Source: Imbricaverruca yamaguchii (Eukaryota > Arthropoda > Thecostraca > Neoverrucidae). From it: a DNA stretch of 64,000 nt. The number at the start of each line of letters is the position of its first letter. Positions within the stretch are counted from its first letter, which is position 1. Location of the stretch: the NCBI GenBank assembly GCA_034440575.1, contig JAOTOL010001370.1, positions 663,501-727,500 on the forward strand, read 5' to 3'. The translations under genes were made by a program, and so were the position numbers. The notes beneath the pieces are model-generated. The model ran no database searches. It saw only the letters and a list, made by a program, of their open reading frames with translations, and was not told the origin of the DNA. Shown in pieces: positions 11,683-22,603 of this stretch.

Positions 11683-12450
11683 GACAAGACTGATCAGTGA
11701 TGTGAGAGACGTGCCCCTGGTGGCAGGGATGTGCGTAGGCGTTAAAGCAGCCCATGCGTTATGGGAGGGGAAGGAGAGGCTGGACCGATTATTTAGGCCA
11801 TTTTTTCCAGTCAGCACCATATGATTAATGACTGAAGTCGAAGAAAAATTGGAGCGGTCATGTCCCTCAGGCCTCCCCTCCGGAAACAACACCGATGGGG
11901 ACGTGCAGCGCACCCGAGAGGTATTGCCAGCCATCAGGCCAGTGGAGGGTGGTAATGTGTGCCGCTCCGCACAGCCGAAGAGGTGGATCGCGCTCTGCTG
12001 CGGCCTGTGTAGGTCATAAAGTGTACATGGTGTTGATACAGTGGTTCTGTGTTCACATATTGGAGATGGTTTTGTATTGGCCAAATGTTCAATCCAATAA
12101 GGCATTGTGACTATGCTTTACTTTGTGACACCTTCTTCGTGCATTTACACCCTCGGACCACCTCACTGCTACACCAAGTGAGGAAGGACCAAATTTTAAG
12201 ACTCACCCAATGAATTATCCATTCCTCGAGGATGACTTTATTTTCTATGGTGTTTTCATATTATATTCTATTTTCAATTGATTTCATGCAATTCCCAGCA
12301 TATATTTCGCAAATGTGATGTCTGTACGGCCTTTCCTTTTATATAAAAATAACTCTTGTGTGCGCTACCGAGCGTGTTGTATTAAGTCCAGTGTCTATAT
12401 GTGCCTTTTATGTCATGTGTTCAAATAAACAATGATGGAAGGCGAAGTCG
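11683..12450 (+). other. Putative 3' UTR of the unrecognised gene
   Basis: Non-coding sequence follows the TGA at 11682. The first AATAAA downstream is at 12424-12429, followed by a GT-rich stretch (TGTTTGTGTACTC near 12459), which would give a 3' UTR of about 0.75 kb. The open frames on both strands here are not supported by codon pattern or homology. Confidence 0.4.
12424..12429 (+). terminator. Candidate polyadenylation signal AATAAA
   Basis: First canonical AATAAA after the stop codon at 11682 on the same strand, with a GT-rich element about 30 bp further on. It is consistent with the end of the two-exon gene, but the hexamer is common in AT-rich DNA. Confidence 0.4.
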
Positions 12451-12627
12451 TAGGAATGTTTGTGTACTCTGGATTCGAACCAAATGATCAGAGTCAACTT
12501 TTATAATTTGTCATGGCTAACATGCGCATAGGTATTTCAGCTTTTTATTTACGGTGTATTCTAAGTTGTCCTCTTGTTTAGTATACTTTTTCAGTTTTCT
12601 TCTGTCAGTTTATTCAGCTTGCTATGT

Positions 12628-12786
12628 CTGGGGACGAGTAGGCAAGGGGTAAGCTGCCCGTCCCACAATCGAAAGATCGTGGGTTCGAGTCTCGCCTGTC
12701 ACTACTCTTCGCCTGCAACTAATCGGCGTGAGAGATTGGCGACGCTGTATGACTGAACGGTCGACGTGTCGCAAAACTAGTTACCG
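12628..12786 (+). mobile_element. tRNA-derived SINE
   Basis: A tRNA-like head with an A-box-like part (TAGGCAAGGGGTAAGCTGCC) and a B box (GGGTTCGAGTC) at about 12672-12682 is followed by a body (CTACTCTTCGCC...ATCGGCGTGAGAGATTGG) and a tail CGACGCTGTATGACTGAACG...GTTACCGACCAA. The body and tail recur, 5'-truncated, at 57385-57475. The folded tRNA is imperfect, so this is a SINE, not a working tRNA. No clear target duplication was found here. Confidence 0.75.
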
Positions 12787-13332
12787 ACCAATTATTTGCT
12801 GTTTTTTAAAAACAACATTTGAAGTTTCTGTAATACAGCCAGTAGTAGGATGTACAATGCAATACGCAATAAAATTGGAATGCATGGTTTGTGATGATAG
12901 CGCTATTTATGCGATACTGCATACATGGCCGCCTTTCCATGACATGTTTTTTTCTTTCTCTCTTTTGTGATATTTGCGGAATATTGGAAAGGCTTTTGCA
13001 GTAAGGTCCAGACAATGAATCAAGCAGCAGGGAGACTGAACAACGGAAAACATTGGGTGAGTATCCTTGAGTCTGTGAAAGGAGGTCGCACCACTGGATG
13101 AAGCTCACCTAAAAAATAAAGGATGCATCGACTGCATTGGTCATGTAACTCATAGCTTCATTGAATCCCATTGCCATATGCCTTTAATTTCAGTATATAG
13201 AGTCTCGAGATACGTACTTTGACATGGTTTCTAAAATGATTAAAAATAGTAATGCTCGATGCGAGTAGACACAACGAAACGTGCGCCATTCAAATTTCAG
13301 TGCGTTCTTGTGCAGTGCCCAACCTGATTTCG
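12787..13332. other. No gene recognised
   Basis: AT-rich sequence with scattered chance open frames. Confidence 0.4.
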
Positions 13333-13347
13333 TTGCGACCATTTGCA

Positions 13348-13378
13348 GTCGATGCGTCCTAAAGCCCTAATAACTAAC
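13348..13378 (+). mobile_element. 31-bp retroposon 3'-tail insertion with perfect 15-bp target duplication
   Basis: The insert begins GTCGATGCGTCCTAAAGCCC and ends TAACTAAC. It is flanked by TTGCGACCATTTGCA at 13333-13347 and 13379-13393. Its sequence is the 3' tail shared by the window's LINE and SINEs. This is the shortest copy seen. Confidence 0.88.
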
Positions 13379-13393
13379 TTGCGACCATTTGCA

Positions 13394-14195
13394 ATTTCAG
13401 GATATAAATTCGAACTTATTTTTCCTGCAGGTTAAATTATTTTCACCACCGTTTAATCAAGATACACTGGCGGATCCAAGATGGCATTTCGGACATGGCC
13501 CCTTGGATGGATATGCCCCTTCTACGAAGCGCTTCAAGGAGGGCTATATTGCCTTCGCCTCCCCCCACCCAAACCAACCAACAAAAGTAAGCTAAAGTAA
13601 ACTGCAGTAGCCTATGCCGAGTGAAAAAATGCGTTCCAAATGAAATCTCACGGTTTCAAGTTTTTTCCTTGCTCGGAAGCCCAATATGGTAGCATAGATC
13701 TTGGCCAAAAACAATGAAAACCCTTAGACCCCGGGCCTCCTCCAACATCAACAAAGTGGGATGCGTCACACCTAGTGCCGTGAAATCCCACCTGGTCAAA
13801 GGAAGCTCCAATGGAGAAGGCAACCAAAAAAAAAGCCGTACAGTTCCGGTAGCGGAAGTCAGTTTGTCCTTAGAGCGGTGCATTTTATCAAAAAGAAGTA
13901 GCAAGGTGACAGCACTTGTACTGAGTATAAATCGACGAGAAAGGTTCAAATGTGACATATGTTTTGTAAAAAGACAGTGGTATTATATAAACATGACTTT
14001 CTAGACCTTCACGCACACCACAAGAGGAGCAGGGCGACGCAAGCCAGGTCGCATGGCGTGAGTGACGAGAGCTAGATATTCATTTCCGTTTTATTCTTCG
14101 ATTTTGATAAATTTAAGAGACAGTTGAAGCTGTTGAGGTTGTTTTACCTTTGAAAAAGACCAGGCGTGTAACGTGGTGGAATGTTCATCGGTCCC
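13394..14195. other. No gene recognised
   Basis: Includes an open frame around 13714-14004 with no recognisable motif or splice signals, and nothing else that I can support. Confidence 0.35.
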
Positions 14196-15180
14196 CCCCC
14201 AGGCGACACTACCCCTTTCCCCAGGCAAACGGGGTAGTTGTCTTTCTCTGGGAGGTTATAGTGCCCCCAAGAACCGCATTGTGGTTCACAAAAATAAATT
14301 GCGCCAGACCCTGCAAAACACCGCCGTGCCCCCAAAAATTCGCATCAGCAACCATGCAAATAATTTGTTTAATCACATTGAGGACCCCAAAGCATCGCGC
14401 AGGAGCCCTGTAAATGTTGCCGGGGAAAAACACGCATTGAGACGCCCGAGAATCACGTCAGGTGCCGAAAAAAATCGCCGTGACCTCTAACAATGACGCT
14501 GTTTGCTCCAAAACGTGAGACCGGGGTCCCAAAATATCGCACAGGGCCCCCGAAAATCACGCTGTGACCTTCAAATGGTGGGCCGGCGCCCCGAAATATC
14601 GCTCAGAACGCAAAATGTCTGGCCGGGCCCATGGAAGTCTTCTTGGGGGCCTGAAAAGTCGTGCCGAGACCACTGAAAGTCACGCTGTGGGTCCCAAAAA
14701 GTCTGGCCACTTTTTACACTGTTCTCCCTTGAAGCCGCGAAAGAAGTCTCGCTGGGGTCGGGGCCCAAGAAGTCTCGCTGAGGTCGGGGCCCAAGAAGTC
14801 TCCCCGGGACTTGGGCCGAAGAGAAGAATTATCGCCGGGCACTTGGAAATGAACCTGGGAGGTTGAAAAGAGAAGCCGGGCCGGGCCACCGAAAATCGCA
14901 CTTGGGGCTCAACAGGTCGCACTGGGGCCCAAAAGTCCCGTCGGGATCCCAAGGAAATGAAGCAGGGGAACGAAAAAGTGCGGACAGTAAAAATCATTCT
15001 GGTGCCCGAACAATCGCACAAAAAGCCCCAAAAAGTGTGACGAGGCAGCTAAACCTCGCACTAGTAATCCAAACAAATGACGCAGGGACCAACAAAATCG
15101 CACTGGAATCGAAAGAAAATCACGTACCAGCCTTTGAAAACTAAACCGGGAATAAACAAGGTCGCATAGGGCCCAGCTGT
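14196..15180. repeat. Second degenerate 'GGGCCCC-AAAA-TCACGC' tandem array
   Basis: Same architecture as 9600-10300: short G/C runs, A runs and TCGC/TCACGC words every 25-30 bp, for example GGGGCCCAAGAAGTCTCGCTG near 14759. A local unit of about 27 bp (AAGTCTCGCTG-GGTCGGGGCCC-) is doubled around 14740-14800. Long open frames on both strands arise from the absence of AT-rich stops and are not genes. Confidence 0.8.
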
Positions 15181-15184
15181 CCCA

Positions 15185-15880
15185 CAAAATCAATTCTTAC
15201 TCGGAATATCACTTCGTATTCCGGTGATAAGGGATTCCGGCGGTCTCACAGATCGGGTCAATGAACAAACAAAAAAACGTCGAGCCCCGGAAAATACACT
15301 TGCCGAGCCTATTGAAGCGAGCCTAAGCAAGCCGCCATACCAGTAAATCCACATGCTAAATATGGCACAAGACTATCATGTGACAGTAATTAACAATACG
15401 TTGGAGGCCTAGCAGAAATTGGAGAAGCGCACGCAGTGTAGCGAATGCGCTGAGTGCGCAAGGTGCGCAAGGTACATGTGCACGACTGTTGGCACTTTGG
15501 CGACCTTGCGTGATTAACTGGAATGCCTGGAGTCGGAAAATTTTGCATCTTTGGTGATTTGTACCGGTGTAATTTCAGCAGTGTGGGGTGACTTAGCAAG
15601 TGGTACGAAAAGTATAAGCTTTGAACAGGATCGGGCAGTTCGTGTTGAAATACGGTGATTCAGAAATGATAGTGGCAGATTTAGCCCCCTCGACAGGACA
15701 GCTAAGTTGGTCACTAATTATTCTTTAAAAATTCAATAGAATAGTTTCTCACTGAAAACATAGTGGTCCGGGAACTTTAAGAAATTGGGAGTCAGTGGCA
15801 CCCTTCCAAGTCAGTTTTCCACCCCGATCGCAAATCCTAGGTACGCCACTGGCATGGCATGCTATAATTTGGCCTGCTGA
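15185..15880. other. No gene recognised
   Basis: Unremarkable sequence. ATCCTAGGTACGCCACTGGC near 15834 is a phrase typical of old repeats. Confidence 0.35.
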
Positions 15881-15884
15881 TGGC

Positions 15885-16125
15885 CATGATCTGCCACAGT
15901 GGACGGCGTACTCAGCAGCCCCGGTCCACCACAGTGGAAGGTGTACTCCGCGACCCCGGTCCGCCAGTGGACGACGTGCTCTGCGACCCTGGCCCGCCAC
16001 AGTGGACGGTGTGTATTTCATGGCCTTGGTCTGCCATAGTGCAAGGTTTGCTCCTGGGCACTCGTCCGTCAGACTAGACGGTGTGCTCCGCGACCCTGGT
16101 TCGCGATAGTGGACTTCATGGTCGG
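15885..16125. repeat. Tandem repeat, unit about 36 bp, seven diverged copies
   Basis: The core AGTGGACGGTGTACTCCGCG, followed by ACCCTGGTCCGCCAC, recurs at about 15897, 15933, 15966, 16002, 16038, 16071 and 16109. Copies differ at several positions each. The short open frames over it come from the repeat. Confidence 0.85.
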
Positions 16126-16648
16126 AGAAAACGTGCTTTTCCTGGATTTTTTTTCCATCCGTAGCATGATCCTCTTCACAAAATTATTTTCCGTGTTTTC
16201 CAGTTGGACGTTTAGTTTTTGAAGGCATTTGGGGTATGTTTGGAGCTCTGGAGAAATTTTTCTGACTCGGACATACATTCTTCAGAATCTCTCCTTATTT
16301 TAGAGGCCACCGGCTTACTTTTATCGAGTTCAGATGTGATTTGTGGGGCCACGCTCTGCTTGCAGAGGGAAATTTGTGATGCCCCGACTCAAAGTTTTGG
16401 TACTTTCACCGCAGGAATGCTGGGTCCACTACGATATATTTGGTAGCCCCCGGTGATAACTAGGCCAAAAAGCTGAAGATGGAAATCAGATGACATGAGT
16501 GTACTACCTGATTCCAAGGGTATATGTAAGCCTCTCTGGCTATAAAATTGCTTCATCGATTAAAATAATGTACCCGCCATAAATAAATTACATTTGACGA
16601 TAAGTTGGGAACACATGGGGCAGACGGCCAGGACTGGCGCCGCCAGTC

Positions 16649-16713
16649 TACATTTCTACTCTAAAGCCATTTTGACGTACGGTACGTCACAATCGCTTTA
16701 GAGTAGAAATGTA
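16649..16713. repeat. 65-bp near-perfect palindrome (hairpin)
   Basis: The left arm TACATTTCTACTCTAAAGC (16649-16667) pairs with the reverse complement at 16695-16713. The centre GACGTAC-G-GTACGTC is also palindromic; only three positions of each 32-base arm fail to match. Both ends begin with TA, so it could be a tiny TA-target MITE or a hairpin RNA; sequence alone cannot decide. Confidence 0.8.
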
Positions 16714-16756
16714 TCCTGACCATATAACGCATATATTTATACTGATCGAGGAACCT

Positions 16757-17060
16757 AGCCTCCCCGGTAGCTCAGTTGGTAAGAGCGCTAGCGTGCAGGG
16801 GTCTCCCCTGTCCTGGCAACGCGGGGTTCGAGTCGCTTCGCGAGCTCGCATTTAGCCCCCGGCCGGGAGTGTCAGTTGGCAGCAGGCCGGATAAGGCCGG
16901 GGACGAGCCACCGGGTGGTCGTGTCGGTTCATTGACGGCACGTTAAACTTTCGATCAAAATCCTGCCGTTGAACTGGAGTTCATGGATCGGGTGGTGGGG
17001 CCAGGGTTCACGCAACAAACTCTGCTTAGCAATAGAACCCTGGTTTCTAAAGCTACCCGA
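16757..17060 (+). mobile_element. tRNA-derived SINE-like repeat
   Basis: A tRNA-like head has an A box (TAGCTCAGTTGGTAAGAGCG) and a B box (GGGTTCGAGTC at about 16825). A 3' body follows: GGCCGGGGACGAGCCACCGG, GACGGCACGTTAAAC and AACTCTGCTTAGCAA. The body has a diverged relative at about 9065-9210. The head departs from a foldable tRNA in its T arm. Boundaries are approximate. Confidence 0.65.
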
Positions 17061-19380
17061 GCAACAACTCGGACTAAATTTATAAATACATTTTGTATTT
17101 ATTTAAAATATCCTAAGGCATCTGAAAGCAGGCATCTAACGCATCTGAAATATATGTGTTCAAGAAACAACCATTTATTTAACGATAACTTTATAAGACT
17201 TTAATTTGGCGCGTGTGCGACATTGGTTGAAATAGTCGGAAGCAAGCAAACGTCGTACATTTGGCGAGGGGCAGATTTTACGGCTCTCAGGCGGCGCTTT
17301 TCAGGGCGTTTTCAGTTATTTTCCTTTTTTTTTAATTTACTCACTTTTTCTATGGAATATTTCAAAACTTTGGAGCGGAACGTACGCCGTACGGTCTGTA
17401 CCAAGGCCCTGTCTAATGAAATTTCACTTGTGGGACTGGGGAGAGAGATTTCGCACCCCGTTAAGCCTTGGGGCGGTCATTTTTAGAATGAGCATTGTTC
17501 ACCTACCACGGGCGTCGGGCAGTATGGAATATTTCCATTTTTAAGGCGGATTTTCCATTTTCCATTTTCCATTGAACCTCTTGCGCCGAATTTATGTGCC
17601 ATATTGCCCCGAATTGAAAGTCGATCACCCTCTGCCTAAAATTTAGCCGCGTTTCGACGAAAATCAGCCTGTTCCTGTGACACAAGGGCCAGATTGTTAA
17701 AAAATACGCGTTGCGGTGGATACCTATATCCATGAATACCTATATACCTATACCATACACGGGGCACATGAAACAGCACCCCTGAACAGAAGTGTTCTTG
17801 AATGCTTTTTGCTATTTTTGAAAGCGGTCTCTGTTTCATGACATCTTTTTTGTCAACCCACCCCTTCAGAACCTTCTGGCTGCGCCACTACCAAATTATG
17901 CCACTGAAACGTAGCATGAGTATTACTGGACAAACCTTGGCATCCTCTAAGCCCCTCTCCCCCAGATATAAATCATAAGTACACCATTCGTCTTCAGTGC
18001 AAGCATACTTATTGCATGCAAGGTAACATGAGCACCAGGTCTCCTCTACTTCTACGGCAGCGGTCAAGGCGGAATAACCGGCCACAGCACCTATTAAAGC
18101 CGGATCTGTCCCTGGAGTACTTAAACACTGAAATTGCCTATTCGTAAAGCCAGTGACTTAGCTTAGAATTCTCCTACACATACTTTGATTCAGAGAGCAT
18201 CCACCCAAATATCCCGTTTTTCACAAGCCAAGTGCGTGAACACGGCCAAAGCGGCGAGCAATCAACGTTCTACTCACATGTGTCGCCGCTCTGGCGGATG
18301 CGCCAGAGCGGTTTTGAGAACTATAGGTATTGAACATTCCCTCAAGACAACTATTTAGAGGCTCTGAAGCATTATGCGTCTTGGGTATGATAGGTTCTGT
18401 AGCATTATGGGTTTTGAGTATTAGAGGTTCTGATATAGACCCGATTATGTGCATGTTCGACACTGACTGAAATTAAGAGTGAACTGAATCCAGTTCAAGT
18501 TCCATATGCATGTGCTTTTGTGCTCTTGGTCAAGTGTACAAGTATCATTATGACAACGCAACTGTTGTCTAGTGGCTTTGCAGATTTTTCATACAATCTG
18601 GTTTAAAATGCATCAGCATCACCTAATCTAAGCATTTCATGATGTAAGTTGCGCTCGCAAAGCGGAAGGAAATCCAACTCCTTTGTTTTACACATACTTT
18701 TCAATTTTGCAGCAAGAAGTAGATAGTCAATCCACTATCCAATCCAAATCCGTTCCATTTCACTACAAAATGTGTTGGTGGACATCAACTAAGTTTTCTA
18801 AGTAGCATGGTGTTTTTAATGTTTTCCTTTAGCTTTCCTATCAGCATAAATATAGCAATGGTTATTGGAGGGAGCAAAATCAAAATTAAGGGGTCTAAGA
18901 TCAATATTGGTGGGGCCATGGGCCTCACAAAAGGATGCAAATCGACGTCCCTGCTTTAACATTACGCGCCATGGGAAAACACGATATGCCGAATGGCATG
19001 TTCCTGAATGCATTCATCGGATGGATATTAGTGTCGAATAATTTTTGCATCGAGCCCAGTGTTGGAGTGTGCATGCTGCGGGAAAATATGAAGTTGCCTT
19101 TCGCATGGCGTCGCTAAATGGTAGTGCTGCTAGATGACCTGACTGGCCCATCAGGTGCTGCCACCTCTTGCGGAAGTGGGACTCGAGAAAACAATACGGG
19201 CGCGGTTGCATTGTTGACTTGGTGCTAGATGAGAGAGGGCGGCTAACGAATACACTCCTGGCCGAATATCCAGTCTCTCTGGAGAGTCGTGTATCGTGAA
19301 GCCTGGAGGAAACGACATTCGAACATAGCGCAACCGGCACGATTCAAAAAGGGGAAAGAGACCCCATCGACTATGAGCAC
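17061..19380. other. No gene recognised; one perfect hairpin
   Basis: Contains a perfect 11-bp hairpin with a 4-nt loop at 18286-18311 (arms CCGCTCTGGCG / CGCCAGAGCGG). No coding evidence otherwise. Confidence 0.4.
18286..18311. repeat. Perfect 11-bp inverted repeat, GATG loop
   Basis: CCGCTCTGGCG, GATG, CGCCAGAGCGG. GC-rich and perfect, with no U tract after it. Function unknown. Confidence 0.7.
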
Positions 19381-19409
19381 ACTGGCGTTCTTCAGCCTGC
19401 AGATACAGT

Positions 19410-19910
19410 TCTGTCTATTGACGCCAGCCGGTTAAACGTGCTCAGATTCGTACTCCGACGGAAACTGCCCACTGGCATCTGGGGACCGATTCAGTGCGGT
19501 TCCAAGATTATTAAAGACGCAGAAACCATCCGCGCAGCTATTGAACTGGAGATGGCTGCTATTGCCTGGGCGTTTCGTAGTTGTCGCCTGTTCATCGCCG
19601 GACTAACATATTTTGATCATCTCAAAGACCATCGACCTCTCGTCAGCATTATCAACTCCAAGCCAGTTAATGAATTGGTCATCCCAAGACTGAAGCGACT
19701 CTGTCTGCGTCTGCAGGAGATGGTGTACTTCACAGCGCAATGAGTACCAGGACTTTGCAACCAGTCAGCCGACGTGCTGTCTCGCCACCCCAAAGGAGGG
19801 TGAAAGGAAGACAATGACACAGACAACTACCCCAGTGTGGCTTCACTATTTATCACCAGCCGCAGTACTGGATGCCACGTGGGTGAGAACATCTTCCTCG
19901 GGGAGGTCAG
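19410..19910 (+). pseudogene. Ty3-like retrotransposon pol remnant, RNase H part
   Basis: Translations in one main frame give SIDASRLNVLRFVLRRK, then IELEMAAIAWAFRSCRLFIA, then FDHLKDHRPLVSIINSK and IPRLKRLCLRLQ, the order of the RNase H domain of Ty3/mdg4-type elements (DASR motif, IELEMxAIAWA, DHRPL, PRLxRL). A TGA at 19741-19743 replaces the Trp normally found before the VPG motif, and the ADVLSRHP motif follows, so the copy is dead. No LTRs were identified nearby. The same element continues at 19915-20560. Confidence 0.8.
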
Positions 19911-19914
19911 ACGG

Positions 19915-20560
19915 GATGCTGAAAAGGATGCGGAAATGAAGTATTTAAGGGCGATGATGTTGAACGGGGTTCCGGACCAAAAGCAAGACACCGACCACCG
20001 GGTAGGTGTCTAGGCACGAGCAGCTGGTGATACTGGATACTGGAGCGACCACGAGCAGCTGGTGGTGGATAACGGACTAGTCGTCCACGGTATACATTTA
20101 GTGGTGTCGAAGAGAATGAGGAAGACCGTGCCCATGAAGCTACATGAAAGACACCAAGCAAACAGAGAACCTAACATCTAGCTCGGCAGATCGTCTACTA
20201 GCCAGGGAACCGCCACTGACATCGATCAGCCCACGCGTACGTGCGCTGCGTGCCAGCGGGAGCTGTCATGCCAACCAGCCGAGACGATGATGTGATGACG
20301 ACGATGAGAGACGATGATGTGATGGGAGACGCCCAGTCGTCCACTCGAATGCGTGTTAGCCGACTTCGCAATGTATGCCTGACGCAAGTTATTCATACAG
20401 TCGACAACCTGTCCAACTGGCAGCTTGTGCAAGATCTGGGCACAGCAGCGCGCACGAGTCAACTTTTCAAGACGATGCGCACCGTCTTTTGTCGTGTGGG
20501 TGTGGCGAGAATGCTGCACTCTCATGGACGACCCCAGTTCGCAAGGTGGGCAGTCAGGTG
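19915..20560 (+). pseudogene. Ty3-like pol remnant, integrase zinc-binding and core fragments
   Basis: Downstream of the RNase H fragment, broken frames give MKYLRAMMLNGVPDQKQ, then EQLVVDNGLVVHGIHLVV and a KLHERHQAN piece, then TCAACQRELSCQPAE, corresponding to the spacer and HHCC zinc finger of integrase. GVARMLHSHGRPQFARW follows, a damaged version of the conserved (D)GGPQF core motif in which His stands where the catalytic Asp is expected. At least two frame changes and several stops separate the pieces. Between the finger and the core, most of the integrase is missing or unrecognisable. Confidence 0.7.
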
Positions 20561-20879
20561 GCGGTGCAGGGCGCCGCGAACAAAAGATCGTCGTCGAGGT
20601 CCGGTCGCATGGATGATATGTCGTCGATGGAATCGAAGGATATCGGAGAATGCGTTTCTGAATGCGTTACTGAATGGGAAATTCGTGCAACCTGTTGAAA
20701 TGTGTCACCGATAGAGGTCAGATCACGCAGTGTGCTTTTTCTTTTTCTTGTACCTATTATGCATGTATCAGTGTCAAAATAATGTACATGTATTTGTTCG
20801 TTTCGACAACATACTACCATATGGTAGCCTGATGATACCATGCATGTTACGGCAGCTAAGTTGAATTTCTCTAGAGTTC

Positions 20880-21570
20880 TTCAACCCTGACGTGAGGGCG
20901 AACGTTGACCTTGAAGGTCACATGCTCGGATGTGCTGTTTCCTTGCTCAATGGAAGATTATGCGGCACCAATATCCATCAGATGAATCTACTCAATTGAA
21001 TGCTATTCAGTACCCAGTAATTTTCTCATAGGGCGTAATGTTACTGTTTATCCTGACCCGTGATTAAACATTGGCCATGGGTGTGGCATGCTTGGATGTG
21101 CTGCTTCGTTGCCCGATGGCTGATTACTCGGCGCTGATGTCCCTCCGATTAAAGTATTCAAGAAGATGCTATTCGGTACCCCGTAAAATGGCAATAGCGC
21201 AAGGCCAAAACTATATTTTGCGAGCATAGGTCAAACTTTGAGATGGTACATCAAACAACTTCAATCTATTACATCCATGAGCCATAGACAATGTCTTTGT
21301 ATTAATTCGTGGTACGAAGTAAGCTATCGCGGGAATTATCCGGTACCTAAGAAGTTGTCATATTTGCTTTAATTTTGGCATCGTTTTCAAACAGTGATGA
21401 ATCTTTGACCCTGCGGAATCATTTCGTTCGATGTGCTCTATGTACGAGCTATATAAACTATTCACTACAAAAGTCATATATATCCAATGTGTCATCATGA
21501 ATATTCGGTAATCCGTAAAGTAACATGGCGCACGAGTAAAACCAATCTTGCTGACCTTAGGTCAAAATGA
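20880..21570. repeat. Diverged local repeats, period uncertain
   Basis: The phrase CATGCTCGGATGTGCTG-TTCCTTGC-C-ATGG (20920s) returns as CATGCTTGGATGTGCTGCTTCGTTGCCCGATGG (21088), and a weaker version near 21430. Each is followed by ATGCTATTCGGTACCC-GTAA-like sequence. TGACCTTGAAGGTCA lies at about 20908. This looks like two or three diverged copies of one element. Confidence 0.5.
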
Positions 21571-21610
21571 TTTGGGATTTTGTAGATTTTTGTTGCGTGA
21601 AAAAGCATGC

Positions 21611-21883
21611 TTATGGACATGACTTGGAAGATGTGACCACTCGTTCTTGCCACTGACACTGTGACAACCGCCTTATTTCGTCGTGCTGAGGCTGCTGCTG
21701 ATGAGCTGTCGATTCTGATGGAGTAGCTGATAGTTGGCCGCGATCGTCCATCAAAACACAGCGATACAGTTCGGGACCTCGGGTTGTAGTTTCAAATAGT
21801 CCCGCAACACGATCAAGACTCGACGAATTGTCCACGAGACTCGCACAACAAACGATGCACACGATACCTTGGTTCTTGTCCAT
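21611..21883 (-). CDS. Putative small protein or exon, unrecognised (weak)
   Basis: On the minus strand an ATG at 21883 opens 90 codons to a TAA at 21611. The peptide begins MDKNQGIVCIVCCASLVDNS and includes FETTTRGPELYRCVLMDD, then a Gln/His-rich tail. A CxxCC pair near the start could bind metal, but no domain is recognisable. The reading frame stays open further upstream. It may be a chance frame in GC-balanced sequence; no splice signals decide it. Confidence 0.2.
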   Translation of the reverse strand: MDKNQGIVCIVCCASLVDNSSSLDRVAGLFETTTRGPELYRCVLMDDRGQLSATPSESTAHQQQPQHDEIRRLSQCQWQERVVTSSKSCP

Positions 21884-22329
21884 TGGCGCTCGATCCGTCC
21901 ACAGCCAGGTCAGGTGCAGTGGAGGTAGAGTGTTGGCCGGCCTGGTGGTGTGCGGCGGCAGCGATGAGCGCAGCTCGGCGTCTGGTGATGGTTTGCCCTC
22001 TCGAGGGTTCCGTACCGTGGCATTTATACTGGTGTCTTTATATAGTGGTGGAATACTATTGTCGTCTGACCTCCAGTTTGGTGCTCGGTGCAGAGATGTG
22101 GTAGCTTGTCCTTGTGGGTGACGCACAAGGCTAAGTTATTATCCCGGAGTCTGTGTGTGTATTTAAATTGGAAAGAGCCGGCGCGCGTCTAGTTTATGTT
22201 GCTGTCAGTTCTTGGCACGTTGGGTGTACAGTGCATGCAACGTGTGAATGCAGCGTTTAATGGATGTTCGAGTTACTTGCTGATCGAAGCGCGTCTGTAT
22301 ATTCCGGGCTTGGCGTCTGGCTGTGGCAA

Positions 22330-22535
22330 AGCGGGCGTGTGAGGAACGCTGATGCAATGCGTGGCCGGCCAAAATGTTTATGTAACGTCGGTGCAGCGCT
22401 GCGCCTGGGCCGAGGCGTGCGGAATGCTGATGCAATGCGTGGTCGGCCGCGTATGTGTATGCAAGCTGGTGTCCGACTGTCGGTGGCCGACCGCGCGCGC
22501 GTGTCGGGGTGCCTGATGCAATAGGTGCGGGACCG
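22330..22535. repeat. Imperfect tandem repeat, unit about 75-80 bp
   Basis: AACGCTGATGCAATGCGTGG-CGGCC at about 22355 recurs as AATGCTGATGCAATGCGTGG-CGGCC at about 22422, and TGCCTGATGCAATAGG ends a third partial unit near 22510. The array is GC-rich with CpG-rich stretches (GCGCGCGCG at 22494-22502). Confidence 0.65.
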
Positions 22536-22603
22536 GTGGTGATGTTCCTGGCTTGGGTAGGGAATATAGCTGTTACAACACTTACTTTTGGTTGATTATG
22601 CTT

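Noticed and set aside
11419..12105. 228-codon minus-strand open frame
   Set aside because: Lies opposite the terminal exon and 3' UTR of the + strand gene; composition follows the antisense of real coding sequence.
14564..15021. Gly/Pro/Lys-rich proteins at 14.5-15.2 kb
   Set aside because: Open frames on both strands over a degenerate G/C-run array with no family resemblance.
16757..16835. Functional tRNA gene
   Set aside because: tRNA-like promoter boxes only; the T arm and acceptor do not pair properly and a SINE-like body follows.
20241..20714. Arg-rich 157-codon protein
   Set aside because: Overlaps the integrase remnant; the only recognisable motif is the damaged core motif of that element.
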